37,466 nucleotides of DNA from Oscillospiraceae bacterium. GTDB taxonomy: Bacteria; Bacillota; Clostridia; Oscillospirales; Oscillospiraceae. Position numbers and translations under genes: made by a program. Location of the stretch: the NCBI GenBank assembly GCA_902761635.1, contig CACWLG010000044.1, positions 1 to 37,466 on the forward strand, given 5' to 3'. The notes beneath the pieces are model-generated. The model had not been told where the DNA came from, did no database searches, and worked only from the letters and a program-made list of their open reading frames with translations. This document shows, in pieces, positions 6,696 through 14,962 of the stretch (the stretch's first letter is position 1; each line of letters begins with the position of its first letter).

Positions 6696-8477
6696 TCACT
6701 CGTACTTTCTGAGCTTGGGGACCATGACCACGATGGCCGTGCCGGAGAGCAGCAGGAAGGCTGCCCAGAGGCCGAGATTGCTCTCGTCGCCGGTCCTCGG
6801 GCTGGCAGAGCCCTGGGCGGTGGTCAGCACCTGGAAGGTGGTGCTGGCATACTCGCCGCTGGTGGTGAGCACCTTGATGGTGTAGGTGTTGCCGCCGGAG
6901 CGCTTGTTCAGGAACTCATAGCTCAGGGTGACGGTCTGGCCGTCCCAGGACACGCCGAAATCGGCAGGATCGGTCAGCTCAATGTTGCCGACGTAGACAC
7001 GGGCCACGGGGGCGCTGCTGCGGAAGCGCAGGCTTCTGGTGCTGTTGATGACGTGCTTGTCGGTGTCAAGAGCGCGCAGCGTGGGGCCGACGCGGAAGGA
7101 GACCACGTTGGAGTACAGGACATTCGGGTGACGGGCATCCACGACCTGCATGTAGTAGATGTGTTCCGCAGACAGGGAGTTGAGGTAGTTGGTGCCCAGC
7201 ATGAAGTAGCCGTACTCCAGATCCCAGTACTGGTCGATGCGCACGGAGGTCGCGCCGATCATGTCGCTTCTGGTGCTCACACGGATGTCGGGAACGATGA
7301 CGTCCCAGCCATAGCCCTTGTAGTTCCAGTTCTTGCCGGCTGCGTCAAAGATGTCGCAGTAGAAGGTCAGGGGATCGGTGCCGCCGTACCAGACCTGGCC
7401 GTCGGGGGTCAGGAAGCCGAGGGCGTCGTCCATGCTGCTGGAGACAACGCTGAACCGGCCGAGTCTGACCTGCTCGCTGGTGCTGTACTCCACAGGGAAG
7501 CCGATCAGGTAATAGTCGCCGTCGGACAGGGTGTTGAGGTATCTGCAGTCGAGCTCAAGGTATTCGCCGGAGACGATATATTCGCTGGAAGCGAGAATGT
7601 GGGTATAGCCGCCGGAGACAGCCGCGATGCCGAAGCCGCCGCCCTTGAAGCTGTTGGCGATGCCCTTGCCGTTTGCCGTGATGGGATCGTCCCAGTCAGC
7701 AGTGGTGTCGTAGAGACCGGGCTTGATGTAGGGGCTGTTGTAGATGGTGGCGGCCCAATCGGGGTCACCGGTATAGCTGCCGCTGTTGACATTGATAAAG
7801 CCGAGCTTTACGGGCACATCGTCAATGCGTCTGCCGTAGATGTAGTAAACGCCGGGGTTGAGGGTCTTGAGCCAGGTAGCGTAAAGGGTCAGGCCGTTGC
7901 TGTCGATCTTGTACTGCGTGCCCTGGACAAGCTTCGTGAGGTCGGCGCCGGTGGAGGAGGTGCTGTAGGCAAAGCCGCCGGAGAAGGTATCGCCCGTGAA
8001 CACATCCGCACTATCGCCGGTTGTTGCCTTGACGATGATATCATTGGTCTGCGTCCTGACGAAATCCACGCCATTGGCGATCGAGAAGGTCACAGGCGTC
8101 GTCATGTCGGAATACTTGGTCTCAAAGCTGTTCGTCTCGCCGGCCGTGAGTGCGCCGTTGCCGGCGGGCTTGTTCTCGGCATTGTCCTTCGCGGGATCGT
8201 TCAGGCTGAACGAATCGGAAGAAGGAGCCGCAGCAGCCGCGGCAGGATCGTTGAACTCAATGTTGTTGGGCGTAAAGCTGTCGGAAGCGGTGCTGGAAAA
8301 ACTGGAATTGCCCTGGAAATCAAAGCCGTCATTCCCTGCAGCGGGAGCTGCGGCAGGAGCTGTAGCGGCATCGTTCTGGCCAAAGTCGAAGTTGGTCGCA
8401 AATGCGCTCGTGCTGAAGAGGCCGAAGCACATCACGACGACCAGGAACATTGACAAGACCTTAGAAATAGTTTTCAT
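6696..8477 (-). CDS. Secreted surface protein with SPRTG sorting-type C-terminus
   Basis: A 593-residue exported protein. Residues 1-27 form a signal peptide (MKTISKVLSMFLVVVMCFGL, cut after AFA). Residues ~30-110 are low-complexity, rich in Ala, Ser, Asp and Asn. The body consists of beta-rich segments with repeated phrases such as LNPGVYYIYGRR, LSDGDYYLIGFP and LSAEHIYYMQVV, suggesting about four related Ig-like modules. The last 35 residues read SPRTG (559-563), a hydrophobic helix, then PKLRKYE. This is a sortase-type signal; C. difficile SrtB is known to use (S/P)PxTG. No sortase gene is in the window. ATG 8477 has AAGGAG upstream. It may be a cell-wall-linked adhesin or structural protein; the ligand is unknown. 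Confidence 0.85.
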   Translation of the reverse strand: MKTISKVLSMFLVVVMCFGLFSTSAFATNFDFGQNDAATAPAAAPAAGNDGFDFQGNSSFSSTASDSFTPNNIEFNDPAAAAAAPSSDSFSLNDPAKDNAENKPAGNGALTAGETNSFETKYSDMTTPVTFSIANGVDFVRTQTNDIIVKATTGDSADVFTGDTFSGGFAYSTSSTGADLTKLVQGTQYKIDSNGLTLYATWLKTLNPGVYYIYGRRIDDVPVKLGFINVNSGSYTGDPDWAATIYNSPYIKPGLYDTTADWDDPITANGKGIANSFKGGGFGIAAVSGGYTHILASSEYIVSGEYLELDCRYLNTLSDGDYYLIGFPVEYSTSEQVRLGRFSVVSSSMDDALGFLTPDGQVWYGGTDPLTFYCDIFDAAGKNWNYKGYGWDVIVPDIRVSTRSDMIGATSVRIDQYWDLEYGYFMLGTNYLNSLSAEHIYYMQVVDARHPNVLYSNVVSFRVGPTLRALDTDKHVINSTRSLRFRSSAPVARVYVGNIELTDPADFGVSWDGQTVTLSYEFLNKRSGGNTYTIKVLTTSGEYASTTFQVLTTAQGSASPRTGDESNLGLWAAFLLLSGTAIVVMVPKLRKYE

Positions 8478-8569
8478 GTTGTCCTCTCCTTATGTTAATT
8501 TGCTGAAAATACTTTATAATACAGCGCAAACAGGGAGCCTGCAGTTCACCCCGTCCGCGGTGCAGCTAT

Positions 8570-8598
8570 AATGTAACACGGTCTTTCACAAATTGCAA
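8570..8598 (-). promoter_or_regulatory. Candidate sigma-A promoter of the SPRTG surface-protein gene
   Basis: Minus strand: TTGCAA (plus 8593-8598), 17-base spacer, TACATT (plus 8570-8575). It gives a leader of about 85 bases. The match is moderate. Confidence 0.45.
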
Positions 8599-8599
8599 G

Positions 8600-8952
8600 A
8601 GTTTTTTCATAATTTTGCGGTAATTTTTTTCCTGTTTGTTACCGCTTTGAAATTTGCTGTTTTTCAAATTCGTTTCGTTTTCCGCGTGTTCTGCGGAGAA
8701 GCAGTCACTTTTTGAGCGTTTTTTACGTTTCGGGCCCTGCCCGGCGCCGTTTTATGCGGAAGAATGTGGCAGGCCGTCCGGCCCCTGCTTTACCCTCTGT
8801 GCTTACTATGACGACAGGCATGCCGCGTTTGTTCCCTGTATTTTTAAGAAAAAATAATTCTTTTTTTAGCGATGCTGTCCGCCTTTCGGCAGGAGCACAA
8901 ACGGCAAAGCTTTTCTTTTTGTACCAGTTTTTTAAGCTGTATGGGATTTTGC
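8600..8952. other. Gene-poor intergenic region
   Basis: Some 350 bases with no gene I can support. Short open frames of 67 and 88 codons exist on the plus strand (8654-8857 and 8712-8978) but lack ribosome-binding sites, are rich in Phe and Cys, and resemble no family. An AT-rich dyad, AAGAA/TTCTT, with a T-run lies near 8848-8868. Composition is AT-richer than the flanking genes, as expected of a spacer between divergent promoters. Confidence 0.6.
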
Positions 8953-8981
8953 TTGTACTTTCCCGGGAGCTGTGTTAGACT
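8953..8981 (+). promoter_or_regulatory. Sigma-A promoter of the PPTase-DUF4213 operon
   Basis: TTGTAC (8953-8958), 17-base spacer, TAGACT (8976-8981), about 25 bases before the start codon. Confidence 0.6.
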
Positions 8982-9005
8982 AAAAAATAACAAGACTGGT
9001 GGGAG

Positions 9006-9692
9006 ATGGGACGCATACAGACAAAGCTTTACCTCGCCTCTGCCGACGTGCTGGAGGATGCCGCGCTCTTTGCGCGGCTGTTGGAGACAGTGCCGCGTGA
9101 GCGGCAGGAGAAGGTCCGCGCCTTTCGGGCCGAGGGGGCGGCGCGGCTGTCCCTCGCGGCGGGGCTGCTGCTGAACCTTGCCCTGCGGGACTGCGGCCTG
9201 CAGGCCGGGGAGATCCGGACCGGCGAATACGGCAAGCCCTGTTTCCCCGCGCTGCCGGGCTTTCATTTCAGCCTCTCCCACAGCGGGAGCATGGCCCTGT
9301 GCGCCGTCTCCGACATGCCGCTCGGCTGCGATATCGAGCAGATCCGAGGGGACCGGCTCCGCCTTGCCGAGCGCTTTTTCCACCCGCGGGAGTGCGCCTG
9401 GCTCCATTCTCTTCCCGAGGATGAACGGCAGACGGGCTTTTTCCGGCTCTGGACGAGCAAGGAGAGCTTTATCAAGGCCATCGGCCGGGGGCTGAGCCTG
9501 CCGCTGGACAGCTTCTGCGTGCTGCCCGGAGAAGTGCCCGCCCTCTGCCAGACGGCGGATGCAAGGCCATGGTTCCTGCGGAGCTTCCTGACGGCCGGAT
9601 ATGCCTGCGCTCTGTGCACCCAGGCGCCTGCCGCGGACGCGCCGCTGATCACCGTGGCGCTGGACGAAATTCAACAGGGGGACCAAACATGA
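9006..9692 (+). CDS. 4'-phosphopantetheinyl transferase superfamily protein (Sfp type)
   Basis: Transfers the phosphopantetheine arm of CoA to a Ser of carrier proteins. At 228 residues it has the Sfp-type two-lobed length. Motifs appear in order: GKPCFP and FHFSLSHSG near residues 80-100, then GCDIEQI with the Mg2+-binding D109 and E111, then FFHPREC, then WTSKESFIKAIGRGL with E153 as third metal ligand. All key residues are present, so it should be active. The long Sfp form usually modifies carriers of secondary metabolism, but no carrier protein or synthase is in the window. ATG 9006 is preceded by a GGTGGGAG stretch that lies unusually close. Its stop overlaps the start of the next gene (ATGA), so the two are co-translated. 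Confidence 0.92.
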   Translation: MGRIQTKLYLASADVLEDAALFARLLETVPRERQEKVRAFRAEGAARLSLAAGLLLNLALRDCGLQAGEIRTGEYGKPCFPALPGFHFSLSHSGSMALCAVSDMPLGCDIEQIRGDRLRLAERFFHPRECAWLHSLPEDERQTGFFRLWTSKESFIKAIGRGLSLPLDSFCVLPGEVPALCQTADARPWFLRSFLTAGYACALCTQAPAADAPLITVALDEIQQGDQT

Positions 9693-10423
9693 AAAAAGAC
9701 TATCGCGCGCTCTATGAAGCGCTGATCGACGGCGTCAGAAGTGAGGCCCCCGTTCAGGAAACTGCCGGAGGCGACTGCTGGGCCATGACCGAGGCTGCCG
9801 ACGGCATGGGTCTCGGCATGATGACGAAAGGCGAGAGCATCCCGGCCCTTTATCCGCGAGGGCTGAAGGGTCTCGCGCTCAGGGAGGCGGCGAAGGCCGT
9901 ATCCTCCTGGAACCTGCGGGAGGCCAGCTTCGGCCTTGCCGCCGCAAACGCCTGGTACAACACGACCGCCCGCATGGCGGCGCTGGACTGCCGTGTCTCC
10001 TGTGACACCTATGCCACCGTAGGGCTTGAGCTGCGGGGCAGGACCGTTGGCATCGTAGGCCATATGCGCGGCCCCGCCAGCCTGCGGGAGCAGGCGCGCG
10101 CCGTGCATATCATCGAGCGCGTCCCGAAGGCCGGGGACTATCCGGACGCAGCCTGCGACTGGATTCTGCCGCGCTGCGACCTTGTGATCATCACAGGCAG
10201 CAGCCTCATCAACAAGACCCTGCCGCACCTGCTGAGCCTGTGCGAGGACGCCACCACGATCCTGACCGGCCCCTCGGTGCCCATGTGCCCGGCGCTGCTG
10301 GATTTCGGGATCGACCGCCTGGCCGGCATGGTGGTGACCGATCGCCAGGCCATGGCGGAGCATGTGCGCCTCAGCCGACACGGCTCCCCCTACGGCTGCG
10401 GCCAGGCGTTTCTTATTAAATAA
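9689..10423 (+). CDS. DUF4213/DUF364 domain protein (putative metal chelation-related)
   Basis: A 244-residue soluble protein. The N-terminal part (DUF4213, about residues 5-90) contains GLGMMTKGE and the LREASFGLAAANAWYNT stretch. The C-terminal part (DUF364, about 105-240) contains TVGIVGHM, CDLVIITGSSLINKTLP, and ILTGPSVPMCPALLDFGID. The family is loosely linked with heavy-metal or metallophore handling by structure and neighbourhood; no reaction is proven. ATG 9689 has an AGGGGG ribosome site and overlaps the PPTase stop by four bases. Tight coupling to a PPTase suggests a shared pathway. An upstream in-frame extension to 9569 lies inside the PPTase gene and is not used. Confidence 0.88.
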   Translation: MKKDYRALYEALIDGVRSEAPVQETAGGDCWAMTEAADGMGLGMMTKGESIPALYPRGLKGLALREAAKAVSSWNLREASFGLAAANAWYNTTARMAALDCRVSCDTYATVGLELRGRTVGIVGHMRGPASLREQARAVHIIERVPKAGDYPDAACDWILPRCDLVIITGSSLINKTLPHLLSLCEDATTILTGPSVPMCPALLDFGIDRLAGMVVTDRQAMAEHVRLSRHGSPYGCGQAFLIK

Positions 10424-10465
10424 AAAATGGTGGCTGTCCCTTTGTTGAGACAGCCGCCATTTTTA
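10424..10465 (+). terminator. Bidirectional intrinsic terminator
   Basis: AAAATGGTGGCTGTC pairs with GACAGCCGCCATTTTT across a short loop, with A and T tracts on both sides. It lies between the stop of the DUF364 gene and the stop of the convergent esterase gene, so it can serve both. Confidence 0.88.
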
Positions 10466-12250
10466 TTTAACCTCCCAGCCCTGCATGCGGTCGAGGATTT
10501 CGTCGATGGGCAGGTACAAGTCCGTGTGCATCTCCTGCGTGACGCCGAGGAACATGAGATTCGTCCCGTCCGTGCTCTGCTCCCAGCGCGGCAGACCCTC
10601 GCCGTTGGGGTCGCCCGTGCGGATGAAGTTCACAAAGTAGTCGCTGAAGAGATCGGCAAGCTGCCGGTCCGCCTCGTCATAGAGCTTCGAGTCCGCCGGG
10701 ATGTTGTTGTAGCAGTAGACCTCTTCCCCGCTGTGCCAGGCCGAGAGGCGGCCGTTTTCCTTGGCGAAGAAGTACTCCCAGACCGGCTCCCCGGCCCGGA
10801 TCGCCTGACGGCTCAGGCAATAGTGCCCGTGAGTGAAGTAGACGCCGGAATAGAGCTGCATCCACATGGTCCTGGCTTCCTCGTCCGAAGCGGGCGCATA
10901 GAGGGAGAGGACCTCATCGGCATATTCTTTGAAATAAGCGCGCACCTTGCCCTCGTAATTTTTGAGATTGCCCTGGTCGAAGAGGATGAAGGGCGTCCCC
11001 TCCTCGGCGTTGAAGCCGTGGAGGAAGGCCTCCTCGTTATGTTCGCCCGCCTTGTACGCCTCGCAGGGAGTCTGGGTCAGGACATAGCCGTCGACCGTGA
11101 TGTGGTGGTTTGTGTCCGCCGCCTCTACAAGTTTCTCGGCGGGCAGGGCGCGCATCCGGGCGATGTTCTCCGCGCCGAAGCGCGCCATGGTCTCCCGCCC
11201 GGTCTGAAGTGCCTCGTCCATCAGGCGGAAGGAGTGCTGCGGCACGGGGGCCGTGGTAGTGGAGCTCTCGGCAATGGCGCGCCTGAAGAGGCCCTTCGCC
11301 GCCGGAGAGGTGCAAAGCGCCGTTACGCACGCAGCGCCTGCGGATTCACCCGCGAGGGTCACGTTCTCCGGATCTCCGCCGAAGTCGGCAATATTGTCGC
11401 GCACCCACTCCAGGGCCTTGATCTGATCCATGAGTCCATAGTTGCCGGTGCTGCCGTTGGGGTCCTCACGTGCCAGTTCCTCGGTGGCGAGGAAGCCGAA
11501 CACGCCCAGGCGGTAACCGAAGTTCACCACGATGACGCCCTTGCGGGCAAGGCCCTCCCCGCTGTAGTCGGCATACCAGGGCTGGCCGGTCTGCAGGGAG
11601 CCGCCGTGGATATACACCAGCACCGGCAGCTTCTCCCCGGTCTCCGCCGGCCGCCAGAGGTTCAGATAGAGCGAGTCCTCGCTCACCGCGTCGCGGAAAT
11701 TGTCGTGCAGGCTCACCTCATAGTCGTGAAAGCCCACGATCCGGGACAGGGAGTTATAGATCTCGGAATTGCGCGGCTGCATGGACATGGGCGCAAACTG
11801 CACGCAGGTGCGCACACCGCTCCAGGGCTCCGGGTCCTCCGGCGCCTTCCACCGCAGCTCCCCGACCGGGGGCTTGGCGTAGGGGATGCCGGTAAAGACC
11901 TCCACCGCCCCGTCCGCCGTCTTGACGCCCTGCACCTTGCCGTCGCGCAGGGAGAGCACCTCGGTCATGCCGCCGCTTTTTTCCACCGCCGGGCGGTGCT
12001 TATAGGGGCGCCCGACGCCCCACATCACCTGGCAGAGCAGCGCGAGCAGGGCAAGCAGCGCCGCAAGGCGCAGATAAAAATGCCTGCCGCGCAGAAAGCG
12101 CTGCCGCAGGAAGGCATAGAGTCCCAGCAGCGCAAGGCACACCGCCCACGCCGCGAGGTTATTCTTGTTCAGCTCCAGCAGCGCCGTCAGCGCGACGGCC
12201 AGCAGCGCAAAGAAGACCCAGAAGCCTGTCGAGCGCGTTTTCGTTTTCAT
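10463..12250 (-). CDS. Membrane-anchored type-B carboxylesterase
   Basis: A hydrolase of the alpha/beta-hydrolase, type-B carboxylesterase (cholinesterase-like) family, 595 residues. Residues ~8-85 hold about three hydrophobic helices separated by short basic loops, then the catalytic domain begins (KVQGVKTADGAVEVFTGIPYAKPPVGELRW). The oxyanion-hole motif is H215-G-G, the nucleophile is Ser303 in GESAGA, the acid is probably Glu417 in FNAEEG, and the base is His506 in AWHSGEE. The triad is complete. The N-terminal membrane module is extra compared with common secreted or cytosolic esterases. Start ATG 12250 is preferred because GGGAG lies about eight bases upstream; an extension to 12298 lacks this. 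Natural substrate unknown. Confidence 0.92.
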   Translation of the reverse strand: MKTKTRSTGFWVFFALLAVALTALLELNKNNLAAWAVCLALLGLYAFLRQRFLRGRHFYLRLAALLALLALLCQVMWGVGRPYKHRPAVEKSGGMTEVLSLRDGKVQGVKTADGAVEVFTGIPYAKPPVGELRWKAPEDPEPWSGVRTCVQFAPMSMQPRNSEIYNSLSRIVGFHDYEVSLHDNFRDAVSEDSLYLNLWRPAETGEKLPVLVYIHGGSLQTGQPWYADYSGEGLARKGVIVVNFGYRLGVFGFLATEELAREDPNGSTGNYGLMDQIKALEWVRDNIADFGGDPENVTLAGESAGAACVTALCTSPAAKGLFRRAIAESSTTTAPVPQHSFRLMDEALQTGRETMARFGAENIARMRALPAEKLVEAADTNHHITVDGYVLTQTPCEAYKAGEHNEEAFLHGFNAEEGTPFILFDQGNLKNYEGKVRAYFKEYADEVLSLYAPASDEEARTMWMQLYSGVYFTHGHYCLSRQAIRAGEPVWEYFFAKENGRLSAWHSGEEVYCYNNIPADSKLYDEADRQLADLFSDYFVNFIRTGDPNGEGLPRWEQSTDGTNLMFLGVTQEMHTDLYLPIDEILDRMQGWEVK

Positions 12251-12286
12251 AGGCGGTTCTCCCGATCGTTGAATTATGCATGCTCT

Positions 12287-12315
12287 ATTTTCCCCCACCG
12301 GCCCCGCTTTGTCAA
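12287..12315 (-). promoter_or_regulatory. Promoter of the esterase gene
   Basis: Minus strand: TTGACA (plus 12310-12315), 17-base spacer, GAAAAT (plus 12287-12292). The -35 is perfect, the -10 weak. Confidence 0.55.
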
Positions 12316-12353
12316 GTACAACGCGCGGACTGCAAAAGACAGCCGATTTTTGC

Positions 12354-12382
12354 TTGAAGAATGGCTATTAGCCTGTTATAAT
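12354..12382 (+). promoter_or_regulatory. Promoter of the BspA-like secreted protein gene
   Basis: TTGAAG (12354-12359), 17-base spacer, TATAAT (12377-12382), divergent from the esterase promoter. Confidence 0.75.
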
Positions 12383-12445
12383 AAAATTGTGGTTTGCACT
12401 CATGTTTCATACTATATGGGTAGATTAATTGAGGAGGGAATATTC

Positions 12446-14908
12446 ATGACAAAGACACTGCGCGTTGCGCTGGGGCTGCTTTTGTTTCTGGTCCTGTGCG
12501 TCTGCCTGCTCCCGGCGGCCTGGGCCGACGACGGAGGCGGTTATGACGACGTTTTTCATTTCTATGATGAGGATTGGTATGAACCTAAAGCATGGCAGGA
12601 AGTTAACAAAGAGTATATCGATTATGAGGTAACGCTGGCAGTTGGCGATACTGTTGATTTGTATAGCTTGCCCTTTGGAATACAAGGTTTAGGGATTTGG
12701 GGCGAGCAAAACACTCCGGTCAAGTTTGTTACCGGCGACGGTTATAATGCCGTCAGTTTGTCACAAGAGTTCCCAACTGTCACTTCATCGCTTCCACCAG
12801 GTCCCTATGATCATACTGATTCTCTAAAATGCACAATTAACCTTAGTATACAGGGAATTGCCCCGGGGACAACGACAGTTTCCTTTGGCTATGGAACAAT
12901 TATCATACCTTATAACGCTATTAAACGGTGGTATACGCCTCGGATAACAATTCACGTTGTTGATTCAGGGGATATGGTCATATCCAGCTGTGGTTTATGG
13001 AGAGGCCCCAGCAGTACGTTTCTTTGGCCAGAGCTTTATTGGTCTGAGCCTACCGCCTCCCGCAATGGCTGGGAATTAGCGGGATGGTTTGATCAGGCAG
13101 AAGGTGGAAATCAGATAGAGGACTTCAGAAGAATAAATGAAAAAACAATGCCTTTCGTGTATGCCCACTGGACGCCCGATCTGCTTCCTGATACCTGCGA
13201 GCTGGATTTTCTGGTGAAACCTGTGGATACGAAGGGCTATAATATGTACCCTGAGGATTGGGCGCACCTCTATATGGACGGCGCGGAGACGTTTAAGGCC
13301 ATGTATGGGGATGACATTTCCTTCTCGTTCAAGTATGTCGAAGGGGTGAGGCTCGACCTGTCCGCCCACCTTAGCCGCGATAACGGGATTGTTCTGGATA
13401 TTGCCAATTTTAACAGCCTGCGCGGCAACCAGTCTTCTACCACTGATATGACGATCCGCTGGGGCGACTTGACTGAAACCACAAGGCTGACAATACATTT
13501 CATCAGTCCGGTGCTCCCGGATATCACATTTGAGACAGACTTCACGCTCCAGGTGGGCAAGGTTTATACCGCCAAGCTCAATCTGAGCAACGAGGACTGG
13601 TTTGACAACTACATTGTCTGGTACGATTTCAACGACGAATCAAAGTTTGACAAATGGGTGGAAGACTACCATGACGGGCACTCCACGCGTTTCAGCATCC
13701 AGCCGAAGGCGCCGGGCTGGTATTATGCCGCACCGCACATTCACGCGAGCAACATGCGCATCCAGGGCGACCGCTTCCTCTTTGCTGTTGCGGATGAATA
13801 CGGCAATGTGCCCGATTTTTTCCAGAACCTCAAAGATGCGGTTGAGCGCGGCGACAGAGAATTCGACATGCGCAACTGCGGCAGGGTGGTCTTCACCGAG
13901 AGCATCACGATACCGAACACGACGAAGGTACACGCCAGCGGCACCGAGATCGTGATCCCGGACGGCGTCACCCTGACGGTTGAAAATTACTGCAGGGTCG
14001 GCACCCTCACGGTTCAGTCTGGCGGCCATGTGACCGTTTCTGACATGGACGGCGCGCACCTTAGAGTGGATGACGCGCTCAATTACAATAACGTCAATCA
14101 GTTTACCGTCAACCGCTATATGGTAATTGGCTTATCCGCTTGGCGGAGAGATTTGGAGAATCTCAATTTCGGCGAGAAGGGAGGGTTAACGGTCAGCAGC
14201 TGGGCATATAACGACAGCGAGCTTGCGGCCGCACTGGCGGGCAAGCCCAAGCTGCAGAATGATAAGATCAGAAACAGGATAGGCATCCGTTACGACTGCA
14301 CCCTGGTTGACGATATGATCGTCGATGACTTCAATCTTGCCGTCGAAGACTCCGGCAGCCTGACGATTCCCGCGGGCAAGACGCTAATATGCCTCAACAA
14401 GGTGGAGGCGCAGGACGGGCCGATTTATCTGCAGGGCCGCATGATCAGTGTTGGATACGGCCAGTTATCCCTGCAATGGGAGGAATCCGCCACTGCGCTC
14501 CTGAACATCAGCGGGGAAGGCTTTTACGCCGGCAAGCAGATTCATGTATATGCGCCGAAGGACCGGCGCGACGCCTGCATTTCCGGTCTGGATATGAGCA
14601 AGGTTGGTAAAATCATCAACCCGGACTTCACGGCCTATTTCCCGCCCATGGAGGTCGTGCTGCCGGACGAATTGACTGCCCTGGGAGGTGAGGCCTTCGC
14701 AAACGACAGCTTCCACACCGTCTACATCCCGGCGGGCGTCACGTCCATTGCTCCCGATGCCTTCTCCGGTACGGATGTGGCGATCATCTTCGGTGTCGTC
14801 GGATCGTACGCGGAGGAATACGCAGCCGACAGCAGAATCCCGTTCCTGCGGCTCCCGAGCTGGTACAACGTACACGAGCAGCAGTTCGTGATCGACCACA
14901 CAGCATAA
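12446..14908 (+). CDS. Large secreted protein with BspA-like leucine-rich C-terminus
   Basis: An 820-residue exported protein. Residues 1-27 are a signal peptide (TLRVALGLLLFLVLCVCLL, cut near AWA). Near residues 203-242 the phrase RNGWELAGWFDQAEGG...YAHWTPD matches the Listeria-Bacteroides (InlB B / Flg_new) repeat. Residues ~500-720 are beta-rich. Near 735-800, LPDELTALGGEAFANDSFHT followed by VYIPAGVTSIAPDAFSGTD is a BspA-type leucine-rich repeat pair. There is no sortase signal or membrane anchor at the C-terminus. Start ATG 12446 has GGAGGG at 12433-12438; the frame is open far upstream (to 10427), but that part is antisense to the esterase and not coding. The segment 12540-13260 is visibly AT-richer than the rest. 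Likely a surface or adhesion protein. Confidence 0.85.
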   Translation: MTKTLRVALGLLLFLVLCVCLLPAAWADDGGGYDDVFHFYDEDWYEPKAWQEVNKEYIDYEVTLAVGDTVDLYSLPFGIQGLGIWGEQNTPVKFVTGDGYNAVSLSQEFPTVTSSLPPGPYDHTDSLKCTINLSIQGIAPGTTTVSFGYGTIIIPYNAIKRWYTPRITIHVVDSGDMVISSCGLWRGPSSTFLWPELYWSEPTASRNGWELAGWFDQAEGGNQIEDFRRINEKTMPFVYAHWTPDLLPDTCELDFLVKPVDTKGYNMYPEDWAHLYMDGAETFKAMYGDDISFSFKYVEGVRLDLSAHLSRDNGIVLDIANFNSLRGNQSSTTDMTIRWGDLTETTRLTIHFISPVLPDITFETDFTLQVGKVYTAKLNLSNEDWFDNYIVWYDFNDESKFDKWVEDYHDGHSTRFSIQPKAPGWYYAAPHIHASNMRIQGDRFLFAVADEYGNVPDFFQNLKDAVERGDREFDMRNCGRVVFTESITIPNTTKVHASGTEIVIPDGVTLTVENYCRVGTLTVQSGGHVTVSDMDGAHLRVDDALNYNNVNQFTVNRYMVIGLSAWRRDLENLNFGEKGGLTVSSWAYNDSELAAALAGKPKLQNDKIRNRIGIRYDCTLVDDMIVDDFNLAVEDSGSLTIPAGKTLICLNKVEAQDGPIYLQGRMISVGYGQLSLQWEESATALLNISGEGFYAGKQIHVYAPKDRRDACISGLDMSKVGKIINPDFTAYFPPMEVVLPDELTALGGEAFANDSFHTVYIPAGVTSIAPDAFSGTDVAIIFGVVGSYAEEYAADSRIPFLRLPSWYNVHEQQFVIDHTA

Positions 14909-14909
14909 G

Positions 14910-14950
14910 CAAAAAAACACGCCCGGCGGGTTTCCCCGCCGGGCGTGCTT
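14910..14950 (-). terminator. Intrinsic terminator between convergent genes
   Basis: CACGCCCGGCGGG (14918-14930) pairs with CCCGCCGGGCGTG (14935-14947). On the minus strand it is followed by a run of seven T, ending the DAK2 gene. On the plus strand the tail is weaker, but the hairpin probably also stops the secreted-protein gene. Confidence 0.88.
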
Positions 14951-14962
14951 CATATTCGGTTT

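Noticed and set aside
6570-8453. A 627-codon rightward open frame opposite the SPRTG surface protein.
   Set aside because: The minus frame has signal peptide, ribosome site, sorting tail and terminator; the plus frame is a compositional shadow.
8654-8978. Two short rightward open frames in the gap before the PPTase gene.
   Set aside because: No ribosome sites, odd composition and no recognisable family.
10427-12445. Possible ~670-residue N-terminal extension of the BspA-like secreted protein.
   Set aside because: This part is antisense to the carboxylesterase, and ATG 12446 has a good ribosome site followed by a classic signal peptide.
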